DNA of 64,000 bases from Lagopus muta (lineage: Eukaryota > Chordata > Aves > Galliformes > Phasianidae). The position numbers and the translations under genes were made by a program. Shown here in pieces: positions 12,301 to 22,700 of this stretch (positions within the stretch are counted from its first letter, which is position 1; the number at the start of each line of letters is the position of its first letter). Location: NCBI RefSeq assembly GCF_023343835.1, contig NC_064447.1, forward strand, positions 8,014,001 through 8,078,000. The letters run 5' to 3'. The notes under the pieces were generated by a model. That model was not told where the DNA came from and did no database searches. It saw nothing but the letters and a program-made list of their open reading frames with translations.

Positions 12301-14303
12301 TGAAAATCATGGTAGAAGTTGTCTGATACATCAACTGGTATAAGCTTAGAGCTGCTGGTTGCAGCTTGTGGTTTCATTGTTGTTCAGTATTTAGAAAGTG
12401 TTTTTCACAAGATAAATATCTTGCCCTCCGTTACTAATCTATGAGAGCTATCACTCAGATCCTCTCTGTGGCAGCACCGCATTTGCTCCCTCTTGTTCTG
12501 AATGGCCCACAGTTCTTCAAAGACAAACAAAACCAAAGGAAAACAAACAACAAAAAACACCAAACGTGTGCAGCAGTGAGACAAAAGCAAAAATCATTCC
12601 AACTGCAGCAAGTTGAAGACTCAGCATCTGCACTACTACAATAGTAACACTGCTCATTTCTTTCAAACACTATTTACTCTGTTCCTGTTTACAGTTTGTT
12701 GCCCTATATACTTTTACTGTTTCTGTCAGAAATCTTAAAGTAATACTAACATTCTAATCCCTTTAAAGATGAATTTTATCATTAACATATGGAAACATTA
12801 CATTTCACTTTCAAGAACACCTGAATTAAATGAAGCGCTTCCTGCTGCATTAAGCTGATCAGCAGCTTTATCTTGCCTTCCAGGGTCCTCGTGGATTCCC
12901 AGCACTCTGGATTATTTTCTGTACTCTCTTCCTGTGACCTTTCCCCCTTTCCTCATCTCTGGTACAAAGTTCCCTTTTTTTTTTTTTTTAAATAAAGTTT
13001 TTTTTAAAGATTCATCTCTGAGAATTTCCTTTAGCAACCACATTCCGTAAAGAATTCGTTTTCAGTTCATAGACTTAGAAAAGGGAACCGAAACACTGGA
13101 TTTCTTTTTTAATCCTCAACTGGAATATCATGATGAAAGAACTTAAAATATCCATTAATCAGGGAGGTGGACACCTGTGAAATTAAACCTTGATAACTTA
13201 GTGCAAATCTACCCAGATGAGATGACATACAAGATGTACTCTCACAAACTTTCATTCTTCTCATTAATTCAAACTGAAAGATTTCCCCCCCAGCACTAGG
13301 AGCATGTCTGAACTCATTGCATATAAGAAAATTGCTAAGAAATCTTGTTTTTTTGGACAGGCTATTTTTTATCTTAACTATTTTGGTTGGCTTTTTAAAA
13401 CCAGTGCCCGCACTAACACCAAAAAACCCTGCAGATTTTCATGACACAACTTAAAAGCTACAGAAAGTAAAATGGAAGACTCATTTTCCAAAGTATCAAG
13501 GTGGACCATCAGAAAAGCAGGGCTTCCTAAGTTACCTTCATCATGAACTTCTCGCTATGATGAACTTCAGAAAGCAGCCATTAACTAACAAGCAGCATTA
13601 AGACTTCATGCAGCCACACACCTTGCCAGAGCAATAGAGGTGTAATGAAGAACACACACGACACCACATGCTGTCCCTGCACAGGCACAAGGCAGGGCAC
13701 ACCACGGCTGACAGAGTGTCCTCAAAGCTGTTCAAATTCAGCCAACTCAGTCTTCCAACTTTGGAGAACACAGACTGACAGATGCCCATTGGTGGCAGAT
13801 CTAGACACTACTGCTTTTGTCCCCCATAGGTCTCTGCAGGTCTGCTGCTGGTGAGTGCACAAGGCAAGCAGTGGCAGCTATAAAAACAAATAAGAGATTC
13901 CTACGAGATTTCTACAGATGTTGGTGGGTCACTGCCAAGCATCCTGTTTGCAACACAGTGCTCAGAATAGATCAGACAACAGGGAAGCAGAGAACTGACT
14001 TTCCTAACCTCAGTTTCTCCTTACTGCAAATTCCTCTATTTTTTTCTTGCCTACATGGAAAAGGTCAAAAAAGCAAAGAGGTCTAAGACTTTACTACATG
14101 GATATTTCTAGCACTTGAGGTCGCAGATTTTATACTATTTAACATTAATAGTGCTGCCTGCTAGCTATTCCTAGACGTGAGAAAACGCTGTTAGGAAAGC
14201 TTAAGTATAATAATTTAAGAACATTGATAGATGTACCTTCCATTGTTGCATATGAAAAGAGAAGGATCCACAGGGTATGCAGCACGGGGAATCTTGCCAT
14301 CAT
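4334..14303 (-). CDS. IL4R: Interleukin-4 receptor subunit alpha (whole coding span, 8 coding exons)
   Basis: This type I cytokine receptor chain binds IL-4 and, with partner chains, IL-13, and signals through JAK kinases and STAT6 at the plasma membrane. The exons 14237-14303, 11170-11311, 9915-10066, 8589-8743, 7840-7996, 7279-7378, 6613-6682 and 4334-6307 join in frame to 938 codons plus stop. I see a signal peptide (about 1-21), the CHW motif of the N-terminal receptor domain, a WSDWS motif at 213-217, a membrane segment at about 234-256, the Box1 motif WWDQIPNPAKSHL at 263-275 and a long acidic tail ending in YYMKVA (human ends YMRVS). The tail carries five tandem 18-residue repeats with SAYK/R motifs. 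Human IL4R has 825 residues, so this protein is longer, mainly in the tail. Its neighbour NSMCE1 matches mammalian synteny. Identity is by recalled similarity to human IL4R. Introns hold CR1 fragments and otherwise nothing recognisable. Confidence 0.93.
5348..5602 (-). repeat. IL4R: Coding tandem repeat, 54-bp unit, STAT6-docking-like motifs in IL4R tail
   Basis: There are four complete units and a fifth partial one, 54 bp or 18 residues each, with consensus SAYKSFHAVMSPSVEPCG. The central tyrosine codons lie at 5594-5596, 5540-5542, 5486-5488, 5432-5434 and 5378-5380, spaced exactly 54 bases apart. The two middle units differ at about two bases of 54, which points to a recent duplication. 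The motif resembles the GYKxF/AYRSF phosphotyrosine sites that recruit STAT6 in mammalian IL4R. Position +3 is Phe in four units and Leu in one. Confidence 0.92.
6613..6682 (-). CDS. IL4R: IL4R coding exon 7: Box1 exon
   Basis: The exon runs from acceptor ttacag to donor gtattg and is 70 nt long. It encodes MKKEWWDQIPNPAKSHL and a few further residues, the membrane-proximal proline-rich Box1 that binds JAK kinase. It closely matches human KKKWWDQIPNPARSRL. Confidence 0.93.
7279..7378 (-). CDS. IL4R: IL4R coding exon 6: transmembrane segment
   Basis: The 100-nt exon has acceptor aacag and donor gtaggt. It encodes YQVTSEDILH and then a hydrophobic run (MAVPISCILIMGVAVTCYFC) of membrane-spanning length. 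Phases 1 and 2 at its ends fit the neighbouring exons. Confidence 0.9.
7840..7996 (-). CDS. IL4R: IL4R coding exon 5: second fibronectin domain, WSDWS motif
   Basis: The 157-nt exon lies between acceptor ttttcag and donor gtaagt. It encodes the C-terminal half of the membrane-proximal domain and ends PVYWSDWSDGVEFHC, with the WSxWS box of type I cytokine receptors at residues 213-217. Confidence 0.94.
8589..8743 (-). CDS. IL4R: IL4R coding exon 4: start of second fibronectin domain
   Basis: The 155-nt exon runs from acceptor gtacag to donor gtaagg. It encodes VKPRPPKNLAVEKAENGNF followed by LSWEE, equivalent to human VKPRAPGNLTVHTN, and ends KYWSKQRPEE. The frame continues into the WSDWS exon. 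Confidence 0.92.
9630..9815 (-). mobile_element. CR1 LINE 3' fragment in IL4R intron
   Basis: Reading plus to minus, cacagaatcacagaattg is followed by ggttggaagggacctccaga and then segments about tccctacagcaggtcgcac and caccacctccctgggcagcc. This is the reverse complement of a CR1 3' end, so the element is minus-oriented. It sits about 100 bases from coding exon 3 (9915-10066). Confidence 0.88.
9915..10066 (-). CDS. IL4R: IL4R coding exon 3: end of first fibronectin domain
   Basis: The 152-nt exon lies between acceptor tttttcag and donor gtaaga. It encodes NVCVPENGEESFMCTCTIYP and ends SSVTPAQ. Its paired cysteines resemble human TCIPENNGGAGCVCHL. Candidate N-glycosylation sites NGT and NSS are visible. 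Confidence 0.92.
11170..11311 (-). CDS. IL4R: IL4R coding exon 2: first fibronectin domain
   Basis: The 142-nt exon runs from acceptor ctccctag to donor gtgagt. It encodes MATEHIQEFACFTDYAEKLI, then CHWKVPAQLNCSQEFLLYY. The C-x9-C-x-W spacing is the signature of the cytokine-receptor N-terminal module (human CVSDYMSISTCEW). Confidence 0.92.
11312..14236 (-). other. IL4R: IL4R intron, no further feature recognised
   Basis: This is the 2.9-kb intron between the signal-peptide exon and the first receptor-domain exon. It is AT-rich unique sequence with a T-run near 12975-12989. Short open frames here have no recognisable product. Confidence 0.7.
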
Positions 14304-14344
14304 TTTCACTCTCTGGGCTCAGAACAGTGAGCTGTGCTGAGATT
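14237..14344 (-). CDS. IL4R: IL4R coding exon 1: start codon and signal peptide
   Basis: The exon has acceptor ttgttgcag and donor gtacat. Translation probably starts at 14301-14303, the first of two adjacent ATGs, giving MMARFPVLHTLWILLFSYAT, a short charged N-terminus and hydrophobic core typical of a signal peptide. Bases 14304-14344 would be 5' UTR. The coding part is 67 nt, phase 1. Confidence 0.88.
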
Positions 14345-16312
14345 CTGCAACAAGACGACAATAATATAAGCTTACATCAGTCCCAATTAAAGTAAGGGCA
14401 CAGTTCTTCTCTGCTGCTTTGCTAGATGTTAGGATTCGTATCCCTGCAATGCCCAATCCCCCCAGAAATCTGCTCTGTGAGAAGTGCAGGGGAATAAAGC
14501 TAATACAAATGAGCTAGAAGTGCAGAAAGCGCAAGGAAACCCTGCTGTGGCATAACCTTTTAAAGTAATTAGCTGAGACACTACTTAATGACCTTTTGGA
14601 AGCATGCATGTGAATGCCATATACATCTAAGAACGCAGAGCCCAAGGCGTGCTACCAAAGCCACATTCCCTCAAATAACTCATCTCAAAAACTGGGAGGA
14701 TTCTGAAGCGCAGCTGCTTTCTGCTTGCTGTCAGCCAGAATAAACGCAGGGAGGCAATGCCAACAAAACACTGATTTCTTCAACACAGTTAACAGTATGA
14801 GTACTTTATAGTGAATCACTGCTTTGGTACGCAAGTCAGCCCTGCGATAACCAGCTCATAACCCAACTGGCAGTGCTGATCAGAAGAGGTACTGTGCTTC
14901 TATTCCCACAAGTAATTGATCACTCTTTAAAACAAGCTTCAGAAGCTTTTGTTCTTACAGGTTCAGAGATAAGAACACTGAGTGAAAACAGAACATCAGA
15001 ATGGAAACTGTTTTGAGATCTTATCGGCAGCAACTACTGCTCATCCAGTAAAACACGACCAGCTTCAAAAGTAAGTTTCCCATAAATACTCAAGAAAGCT
15101 ATTACTCAAGAGCAGATCTTTTCACATTTGGGAACAGAAAACGCGGCTGAGTACAGCAATAACATTTTGGAAAAGAATACAGATGGTTTTGCAGCTGCTT
15201 GGAAGAAGAAATAAAGAGCAGACGAATGCAGCACAAGACATTGTTCTGCTCTTCCTCCCGTCCTTTTCAGGAGATGTTGTTTGCCTTCCAATCCATTGTC
15301 AAGTAATAAGAAACCCTTAAAACTCTGGCAAAGAATCCTGTATCACATAAGCATACATGAATCCACAGATGGCAGCAAAAAAAGTCCTTCCCTTGTAGGA
15401 AAAACACTCTGTGTACGTTGACAGAAAGGGAACAGCTTTGATGAAACAGTAACAAAACAGACTATAAAGTCAACACAAAGGGAGAAAATTCAGAAGTGAC
15501 CTTTCAACACCTGCAAGCTCTTAAGATTTTATGTCAGATAATGACATAAAAAGGTCAACCTTCATAAAATATGTAACACATACAGAGAATACCAAGTACA
15601 CAGCAAACCTATCGATCTCGGGATATATGAGGAAATAAGGTGTAAGAAGTTTAAGTGACTTTCCTAAAAACTATAAAAGATTTGCAGTGGGGCTGGAAGC
15701 AGCTTCATCTGTTGGCTTCTGTGCTGGAATCAGCAGATCAAATCATCCCTGTCTACAGAGGGAGGAGGAAAAGAAAAAAAAAGAAGGAGAAAAAGATGTG
15801 ATTGAAAAGATTTCATTCAATATCTAGAAAAGCAGTAATTTCAGCTGTAGGCCTTTAAGTAAAGTAGGATCATCTTTAATCTACAGGTGTAATTTGCAAA
15901 GCTTGTGCTCAAAGGGTGTGCACCCCAAATGACCAATGAAGGTCATTTCGACCTAGGGCTGCTCAATTTACTTTTGCTGCTATTGGACAGAGCCACCCTT
16001 TAGTTTTAAATTTATTAAAGCAAAGCCTGTCTTATTCCTCTTGGTTTAATATGCAGGCCATCATTGCTGCCAGCATGAGATCAACAATACAAAGCAACGT
16101 TCATCACCTGGTTTTGTATAAAAATGTGAAACAAAATTTGGAACCAAATGATAGTTTCTACATGCCAATACAAAGCAGCAGAGCCACAGAAATATAACTC
16201 CAAACAGCAGCTCTTGGACATGCAATGTGACATCAAATGCAACACGTGGTGAGAAGCGCGTGCCCCAGATGTTTGACTTAAGCTGGGGGTTCTGCGTTCC
16301 AATATATTTTCT

Positions 16313-16440
16313 TATCATAGAACCACAGAATTGCTCAGGTTGGAAAAGACCTTCAAGATCATCAAGTCCAACTGCAACCAATGGGAAAGACAAAACCTTG
16401 CAACCCAACCTGCAACCCAGAGCAGGAAGCTGAATGCAGT
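16313..16440 (-). mobile_element. CR1 LINE 3' fragment, diverged
   Basis: The stretch atcatagaaccacagaattg, then ggttggaaaagaccttcaag and atcatcaagtccaactgc, matches the reverse complement of a CR1 3' end. It is minus-oriented and diverged, and it fades into unrecognised sequence on the right. Confidence 0.8.
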
Positions 16441-16727
16441 GGGTCAAACCCCTGTTCAGAGGGAAAGCCCACAGTGGCTGGGCTTAACTCCACAGCTAAG
16501 AGACTCAGGAGCTGAGATGGATCTAGGGGAAAGGTGTAATGGAGACAATAGAAGAAAACAAAGAGCAAAACAGTGCATCATTTATCACCTAAAATGAACA
16601 CAGTGCTTGATCATAATTTGAAAAACTGCAAAATAAAGCACTAAGACAGTTTTAGGGATCTTCCAGCTCAGAGCAGCAGAAGCTGTGGAGAGTGCTGAGT
16701 ATGGACACCTGAATGGAATGCCAAGGA

Positions 16728-17245
16728 GAGTCACAGAGTTGTGGGGTTGGAAGGGACCTCTGGAGACCATCAAGCCCAACCCCTGCTAAAGCAGTTCCTA
16801 CAGCAGGTCACACATAGACATCCAGGTGGGTCTTGAACACCTCCAGATCAGAATCCACCACCTCTCTGGGCAACGTGCTCCAGTGCTCCGTCACTCTGAC
16901 AGATGAGAAGTTCTTCCTTGTGTTAGTATGCAAATTCTTGTGTTCCAGTTTGTGCCCATTGCCCTGTGTTCTATTGCTGCACACCACTGAAAGGAGACCA
17001 CTCCCACTGACTTGATTCCTGGACTTCAGGTGTTTATAAACACTGATGAGATCCCTTGCCAGCCTTTTCTTCCCCAAGCTGAACAGCCCCAGGTCTCCCA
17101 GCCCTCCCTCAGTACTGGAGATACTCCAGGCCCTCATCAACCCCCTGGTCCTCTGCCAGCTTGTCTGCAGGAGATCCCTGCCCTTCTTCAAGTGGGAAGC
17201 CCAGAACAACTCAGAGCAGAATGCAGTGCTACTCTTATAATTTAC
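16728..17245 (-). mobile_element. CR1 LINE fragment with remnant of the ORF2 C-terminus
   Basis: About 0.5 kb of minus-oriented CR1. On the minus strand 17209-16808 stays open and includes GLFSLGKKRLARDLISVYKH and later LPREVVDSDLEVFKTHLDVYV in part, the C-terminal region of CR1 ORF2 with substitutions. The 3' end (gagttgtggggttggaaggg on the plus strand) is near 16735. It is 5'-truncated and is not an active element. Confidence 0.9.
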
Positions 17246-17289
17246 AGTACAGTAAATCCGATTTTAAGCTCTAGGGAAGGAACTGAGAG

Positions 17290-17430
17290 AGGCTGTGAAG
17301 TTTCTGTCTTTTGGAGATCTCCAAAAGGGACATAGGGCTGGGCACTCTGCTCTGGGCAGCCCTGATAAAGTGGGGTGTACCAGATGAACCCAGAGGTCCT
17401 GGCCAACCTCAACCTTCATTCTGTGAGTGA
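17290..17430 (+). mobile_element. CR1-like 3' tail, plus orientation, low similarity
   Basis: The phrases ctctgctctgggcagccctg and cagaggtcctggccaacctc, then cattctgtga, resemble the terminal segment of a CR1 element in plus orientation. It is weaker than the other copies and lies next to an oppositely oriented CR1. Confidence 0.5.
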
Positions 17431-18118
17431 AACCCACCTTTTCCAGCCAGCTTCCTGAGCAGCAGCATTGAAAACATCACTTGGCCACTGCGTGGGGGGA
17501 GATAATCAACCCGTGCCCCTCCTTGACAAACAGGGAATCCACGCAGGCTGTCGGTGGGAGCTCAGCTCTCGCACGTATTTAGTTCCGTGCTGTCTTTTAC
17601 ACACGCGTCACTCAAACTCGCTCACGAAACCGAGCATGGCGGAAACTCATCATGGAACACAGCCAGGGAAACTCCGGCAGGAAAGGAACTGGGGCTCAGC
17701 TCCTGGAGCTGCTCACGCTGGTCCATCGATCCTGCTAGCCCGTTTTATAACTATCATAAATTGGCCCTAAGCTCTCTGAATACGCACGCACCAGGAATAG
17801 CTGTTAAAGAACGAAATCTGCGTTTCAAGAAAAGCTCACTCATCGTTTCCGAGCAGTTTCACGGCGGCAAATTCCCCGAACGCGACACACGTGTCCGGAG
17901 AACGCCGCTCAGTGAGCGCTCTGCCGGAACGCCCCGCGGGACAGAACTCCGCGAGCGATTAAGGAATGCCAACAGTGACGCACGACGCGGACCCACAGGG
18001 CTCCGAGCGGCTCAAACTCCGCCGTCACGGGCAGAGCCGAGAGCAGAAACGCAGAACCGCCGCCCCGGGACGGGTACCGACGGGTACCGGCACGCACCGA
18101 ACGCCTGCACGGACTCAC

Positions 18119-18500
18119 CACCCGCCGCAGCGACGGGACGGGACGGAACCGGACCCGACCCGCCGCCCTACCCGCTCGGCTCGGATCCGCATCCACCTCC
18201 CGCGAAGCCACTCCTCCCTCCGTCCCGCCGCGCTCCGCCTCCGCAACTCCCGCACTGGGCGCCGAGCGGCAGCCCCGCACGGACAGCGGGCAGGCGGAGC
18301 CGGGCCAAGTTTCACGGGAGGACACTGCGGCGCCGGACCCGAAGCGAACCTCGACACCCCGCCCTTCTTCCGCTGCCGGGTGTGGCCGGACCCCTCCTCT
18401 CCGTTCCGCCGGGATCGCCCGCTGCCCCCGCCCCCGTCCAAGCCCCCGCCCCTCGCGCCCGGCACAGCAGCGTCTGCCGCGGCCGCAAGGGGGCGCCATC
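18119..18500 (-). other. IL4R: Possible IL4R untranslated first exon (5' boundary unknown)
   Basis: On the minus strand a consensus donor (gtgagtccg) follows at 18118-18113, inside the CpG island, and could join to the signal-peptide exon at 14344. The 5' end shown is only a guess within the island. No coding potential is claimed; the long open frames here reflect GC-richness. Confidence 0.4.
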
Positions 18501-18589
18501 ACAGAGCTCGGCTGCAGGGCGCTGCCGAGCCGAGCCGATCGATGGCAGGAGGCCGCGGCGATCGCTGAGCTGATCGCTGGAGCCCGTGC

Positions 18590-18680
18590 GCTCTTTCAAA
18601 AGAGAACGGCCGGAGCTTCCGGCGGGCCTTCACGTCCGCCCTGGAGCCGCACGGAGCGCGGAGCGGCAGCGCGCAGTGCT
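18590..18680 (+). other. NSMCE1: Putative NSMCE1 untranslated first exon (5' boundary approximate)
   Basis: The donor gtaagc at 18681 follows a GC-rich segment without any ATG. Splicing to 19639 gives a 5' UTR leading straight to the ATG at 19665. The true start site could lie anywhere in the preceding 100 bases or so. Confidence 0.5.
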
Positions 18681-18892
18681 GTAAGCACTGGAAGTGAGGG
18701 GTGCGGGGGGGCAGCGGGCGGCGGCTCCGACCTCGCTTGGCCTCAGAGCCCCGTGCGGGCGGGGCTTCCCGGTTCGGTCCGTTCGTGGTCCCGCGGTGCG
18801 GGGGTTTCTGCTGCTTTGTTCGTCTCCTTGGTCAGGGAATGCCTTGAGACGGCGTTACTTCGGTCTTATGTTCTTCCCAGCAGACGCTGGGG

Positions 18893-19345
18893 AACTCTCA
18901 GCTACAAAACAGTTTTTCAGTGTAGTCGTCACCATTAGCAGTGCGTTTTTTGGCAGCGATGAACGAGAGCTGCGTGCTGTGCCTGTAAATCCACACCGTC
19001 CCCACTGTTGCCATCGCCTCTGCTGAAACACCCCAGCAGTGCCTTTGTGCCACAGCCTCTGTTTGGTCTCCATCGATGGTCACCAAGTGGCCATGAATGG
19101 CAGTGGGCACCGTTTTTTTCTGCACGGAGAAATTCAGCTCCACTTGTTTTGCTTTATCCGCCTTTCCAGGTCAGATGCCGTTGTGTCAGAGTGCCCCTCT
19201 GCTGCTGTCTGTCACACGGCAACAGCATGTCATGGGATGTTGGTGGGAAGGTCAACCTCTGCTGCCATCCTGAGCCACCTCTGCTGTTGTGGGCTGACAT
19301 GATAGAATAGGAGGCGTGACTTTTGGAGCAGCCCTCATACGAAGG
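18893..19345. mobile_element. Mariner-type DNA transposon remnant (Galluhop-like) in NSMCE1 intron 1
   Basis: The stretch starting ctacaaaacag is shared with a second copy near 31765-31990; both have a block like gatgaacgagagctgcatgcc and one like ccactgttgccatc. The right end reads aggaggcgtgacttttggag, like the mariner terminus known from chicken. Minus-strand translation of 19143-18898 shows an eroded ELNFSVQKKTVPTAIHGHL segment followed by a helix-turn-helix-like region, as in mariner transposases. No intact transposase is present. Family name is recalled, not searched. Confidence 0.6.
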
Positions 19346-19638
19346 ATTTTCTGTCCTAAGTGAGATACGCTGTAATTAGACAATGTCTTTGGATATGTGG
19401 CAGGAGGCAGCTGATGCAGAGCTATGCAGTGTTCTACAGATTAAAAGTGTTAAGGAAAATTAGTTGGACTTCTTTTGCATCCTTCCCTTAGAGCACTGCT
19501 CACCATCTGTGTTTGGAGAACAAGCTGGAAGATCTGCTTTTTAGCCCTAGTACTTGGGGAGTTTAATTGAAATACATGTGCTCATAATGTGCACTGTTAA
19601 TCTGCATGTGCATTAATTGCAGTTGATGTGTTCTGCAG

Positions 19639-19782
19639 CACTTGAGGCCTGGAGGAACATCGCCATGGCAGCTCAGATGTCCGATGCTCATCGACGGTTC
19701 TTGCAGATCCTGATGTCACATGGGATCATGGAGGGAGCAGAGGCCAGGAAATTACACAGGCGCTGCTGTGAAATCAGTAAAG
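19639..19782 (+). CDS. NSMCE1: NSMCE1 coding exon 1
   Basis: The acceptor ttctgcag ends at 19638 and the donor is gtgggt at 19783. Coding starts at 19665 with [20 protein letters not shown] and ends in EISK plus one base. Human has MTDVHRRFLQLLMTHG. Bases 19639-19664 are 5' UTR with no in-frame stop. Confidence 0.92.
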
Positions 19783-22700
19783 GTGGGTCTTTCTTCTGGA
19801 AAGAAATGTGGGGAGATGGGGGAACTCTTCTTTTTTTCATCGTGCAACTTGTAAATCATTACGTTTCTGAAAAGTGTATGCTAGCTAAATAAAGCTTCAA
19901 AACAATCCAGAAAACTTCAGTGGTGTGAGTTTTCTCTTTTTCCTAAGAGTTAACAAACAGAGCAAAACAAAACCTAACGACAGCACTTTTTTTCTCTGGG
20001 TATGTATTTAAAATAAATTGACAGTGATACTCAGTTAATGGAGAGCACAGTACTCTGTGCAAAATAAGCAAGCTTAGTAGCTGGGTTTCAATAAAGCACA
20101 TTTGAATAAATGGTTTCTGATCCAGTCAGTTGGTACAGCTTCCTGAACAAGAACTGTTTTGTAGGTGAAAGCTGTGCATTCTTGCAAATAGTAAAAGGCA
20201 TTCTGAGTCTGGGATTGTAAATAGATTTTTAACAGATCATTTTTGATCTCCTGGAACAGCCATTCATCTCAAAATGTTACAAAAGAGTATTGGTCTGTTA
20301 TCTTTTGCCTTACCCTTTTCTAGAGCTGTCATTAATTCTCACTGATCTTGATTAATGCAGTGTTTCTTGCTGGGAAGTGCCAGGCAAGACAATTTGTCAC
20401 AATTTTATGTATTTCAAAACAATATAATATTAATCTATTATTGCTGTTTAATTGTGCACTTATGGAGTCTTATTATAAATAAGACTAAAGAGCTTTCTGG
20501 GCAGGAATGTCCTGAGTGATGTTTTTGCATTGTAATGTACCATACAGTACAGCGGGGTTTTGAGTTTGGGGCCTCTGTCTGATGCCGTTACACTGGCAAT
20601 TGACTTTTACAGTTGCAAACAGTATAACTGGTAGCAGTTTTGAGATGTCAGTCTTTGTGAAGTTATGAGCTGTTATTGAATGCTCAAAGTCAACAGGAAT
20701 TTTGGCACTGTCATTTTGTTTTGGATGGAAACTTTGGAGAATGTGTGCTATTGCTGTGCAAGCATAAGCCACAGCACATGCTTCTACAAAGTGCATCTGA
20801 ATTATGTGTTTGATAAAACAACTCATACTGTTTCATTTGCTTATGGAGTAGGACACAAGATATTAACAGTGTAACTACAAAGCTACAGTGTTATCAAAGA
20901 AACAAGGAATTTGTTGTTGGTAAGTTAAAGAAATTAACTGTATTGTGTAATTGCACTTAATGGCCTGTTTGAATTCTGCCTCAGAAATTGCTAGCAATTT
21001 CACCTAGTTTAAGCAGATTAAACATAAAAAGGTGTTGGTTTTTTTCCTTCCCTCAGTGTTTTTTTTCTTATTTTCAGTCTACTGTGCACAAGATAAACTG
21101 GATGATTTCGTCAGTACCATCAACAACCAGCTACAGCCTTTGTTCATGCAGATCCGGAAAGGAATGTCTGAAGTTGATGGGAGAACGCATTATGCCTTGG
21201 TAAGTACGAGGTGCTGCCATCTCGTGGTTGCAGCTTCTCGTAACGAGTTGCATGCATGGGCACACCGCAGAGATTCTGCCACGTGTCTGATGTAACAGCA
21301 GCCATTCAGTCATGTGTTGATAAAAGCGCAATAAAGGTGAGTAAACCGGGCAGAGAACTGGAGCTACGTGTTATCTTTGGGTGTGAGTAAAGCTGATTTA
21401 TCTAGGATCCTTCCTTACACTGTAATGCAACTGCTACATGACAGCACAGAACAAAGGGCCACATCTGCCAGCATGAGCTGTGCCCTCAGCATGTCTGGAC
21501 TTTGTGTGGGGCTCTTCCACTGCCATGCTGACAATTGCTGTGGAAACTACTTGTAGAGCAGGGAACTGGGAAGATAAACTGCCAAAAGTGTGGGAAGGGA
21601 ACATGGCAGCAAAGCCCATAACAGCACCTGATTTATTTAGCAGGAACAGCCTCTGTCATGGCGCTTAAAGAAATGACATTTCTTTTAATTTTAAGATGAT
21701 GTATTCCTAACCCCAGAGAATCTTTTACTTTTTTCTTTGGTAGGTGAACATGGCAGAAACTGAAATTACTAAGATGGCATCTGACTATGCAGAAAATGAA
21801 CTAGAATTGTTCAGAAAAACAGTAAGTATGACTGATATTAGTTAGTAAATAACGTCGTTTGTGAAGGTACTCCCTTAAAATGAATGGAAATCTGAGATGT
21901 GTTTCAAGAATTAGTTGCCATCTTGCACAACTTCATTGAATTTTATCCTAAATGAAATGGGGCAGGGAGGGAAATGGGAATATAACAAGTAATGGTTCTC
22001 CTCTTGAAGGGAATTAGCTTTTTAAAATTTTGCATCCTAATTTTTTTTTAAATAAACTAGAAAGAGAGGTTATTTACTGTGCTGGGACAGCTGCTGAAGT
22101 GTCATCCAAACTGATACTATTCAGAATCCACTCTGCCAGTATTGATGTAGCACCTATACAGCTATGTTTGTGCTGCAGAGATGGTGTTGTCATGGCACAT
22201 ATTACTACTAGCACATCAGCTCTGCTTTCTGCTCTGTGATGATGTGCAGCAGGAATGTTCCCAAGGAGAGAATCTCTGAAAATTGGCAATGTATGCTTAT
22301 GTTCAGATGCTGAAAAGGCTGTACATTATTATAAGGTGCATCTATCTAATTGCACAGTCTTTGTAGTAACTGAAACTATTTCTTTCTATAGATGGACCTA
22401 ATCATTTTATCAGAAAATGGCTTTGCCTCTTCTACGGATATTTTAAACTGCGCTGACCAACTGAAGACAAAGAAAATGAAGAAAAAGGAAGCAGAACAAG
22501 TGCTGAAAAATTTTGTGGATGATAAGTGGCTCTCTGAGGTAACTGCTTTATCTTTGCAAGTGTCTGTGCTTTAATAGGTCCAGATGTTGTTTTCTTATGG
22601 ATGTGGTGGCAGAAGCCGGAGATGTTCATAAATGGGTGAGGGCAGAAATGGTTCTGTGGGGGCTGTGGTTATTGTTCCAGTCAGTGATTCTTACAGAAGA

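Larger units (their letters stand above)
14345..18118 (-). other. IL4R: IL4R first intron with CR1 fragments
   Basis: This stretch lies between the putative untranslated first exon and the signal-peptide exon. It contains three CR1 pieces (16313-16440, 16728-17245, 17290-17430), an A-rich tract near 15770-15795, and otherwise unique sequence with no open frame I can identify. Confidence 0.6.
17880..18800. promoter_or_regulatory. CpG island: probable bidirectional promoter of IL4R (-) and NSMCE1 (+)
   Basis: The stretch is strongly GC-rich and CpG-dense, in contrast to its AT-rich surroundings. It contains GC-box-like runs and an ETS-like element (agcttccggcgg) near 18612-18624, just before the putative NSMCE1 first exon. 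The gene to the left reads minus and the gene to the right reads plus, so a divergent shared promoter is the simplest reading. No TATA box stands out. Start sites were not determined. Confidence 0.75.

Noticed and set aside
17554-18573. 339-codon open frame on the plus strand (with overlapping frames on both strands)
   Set aside because: It lies across the CpG island, where stop codons are rare. The product is low-complexity Arg/Pro/Ala, several frames are open at once, and no domain is visible.
20485-20826. 113-codon open frame on the minus strand in NSMCE1 intron
   Set aside because: The protein shows no familiar domain. It may be an old repeat, but I could not identify a family.
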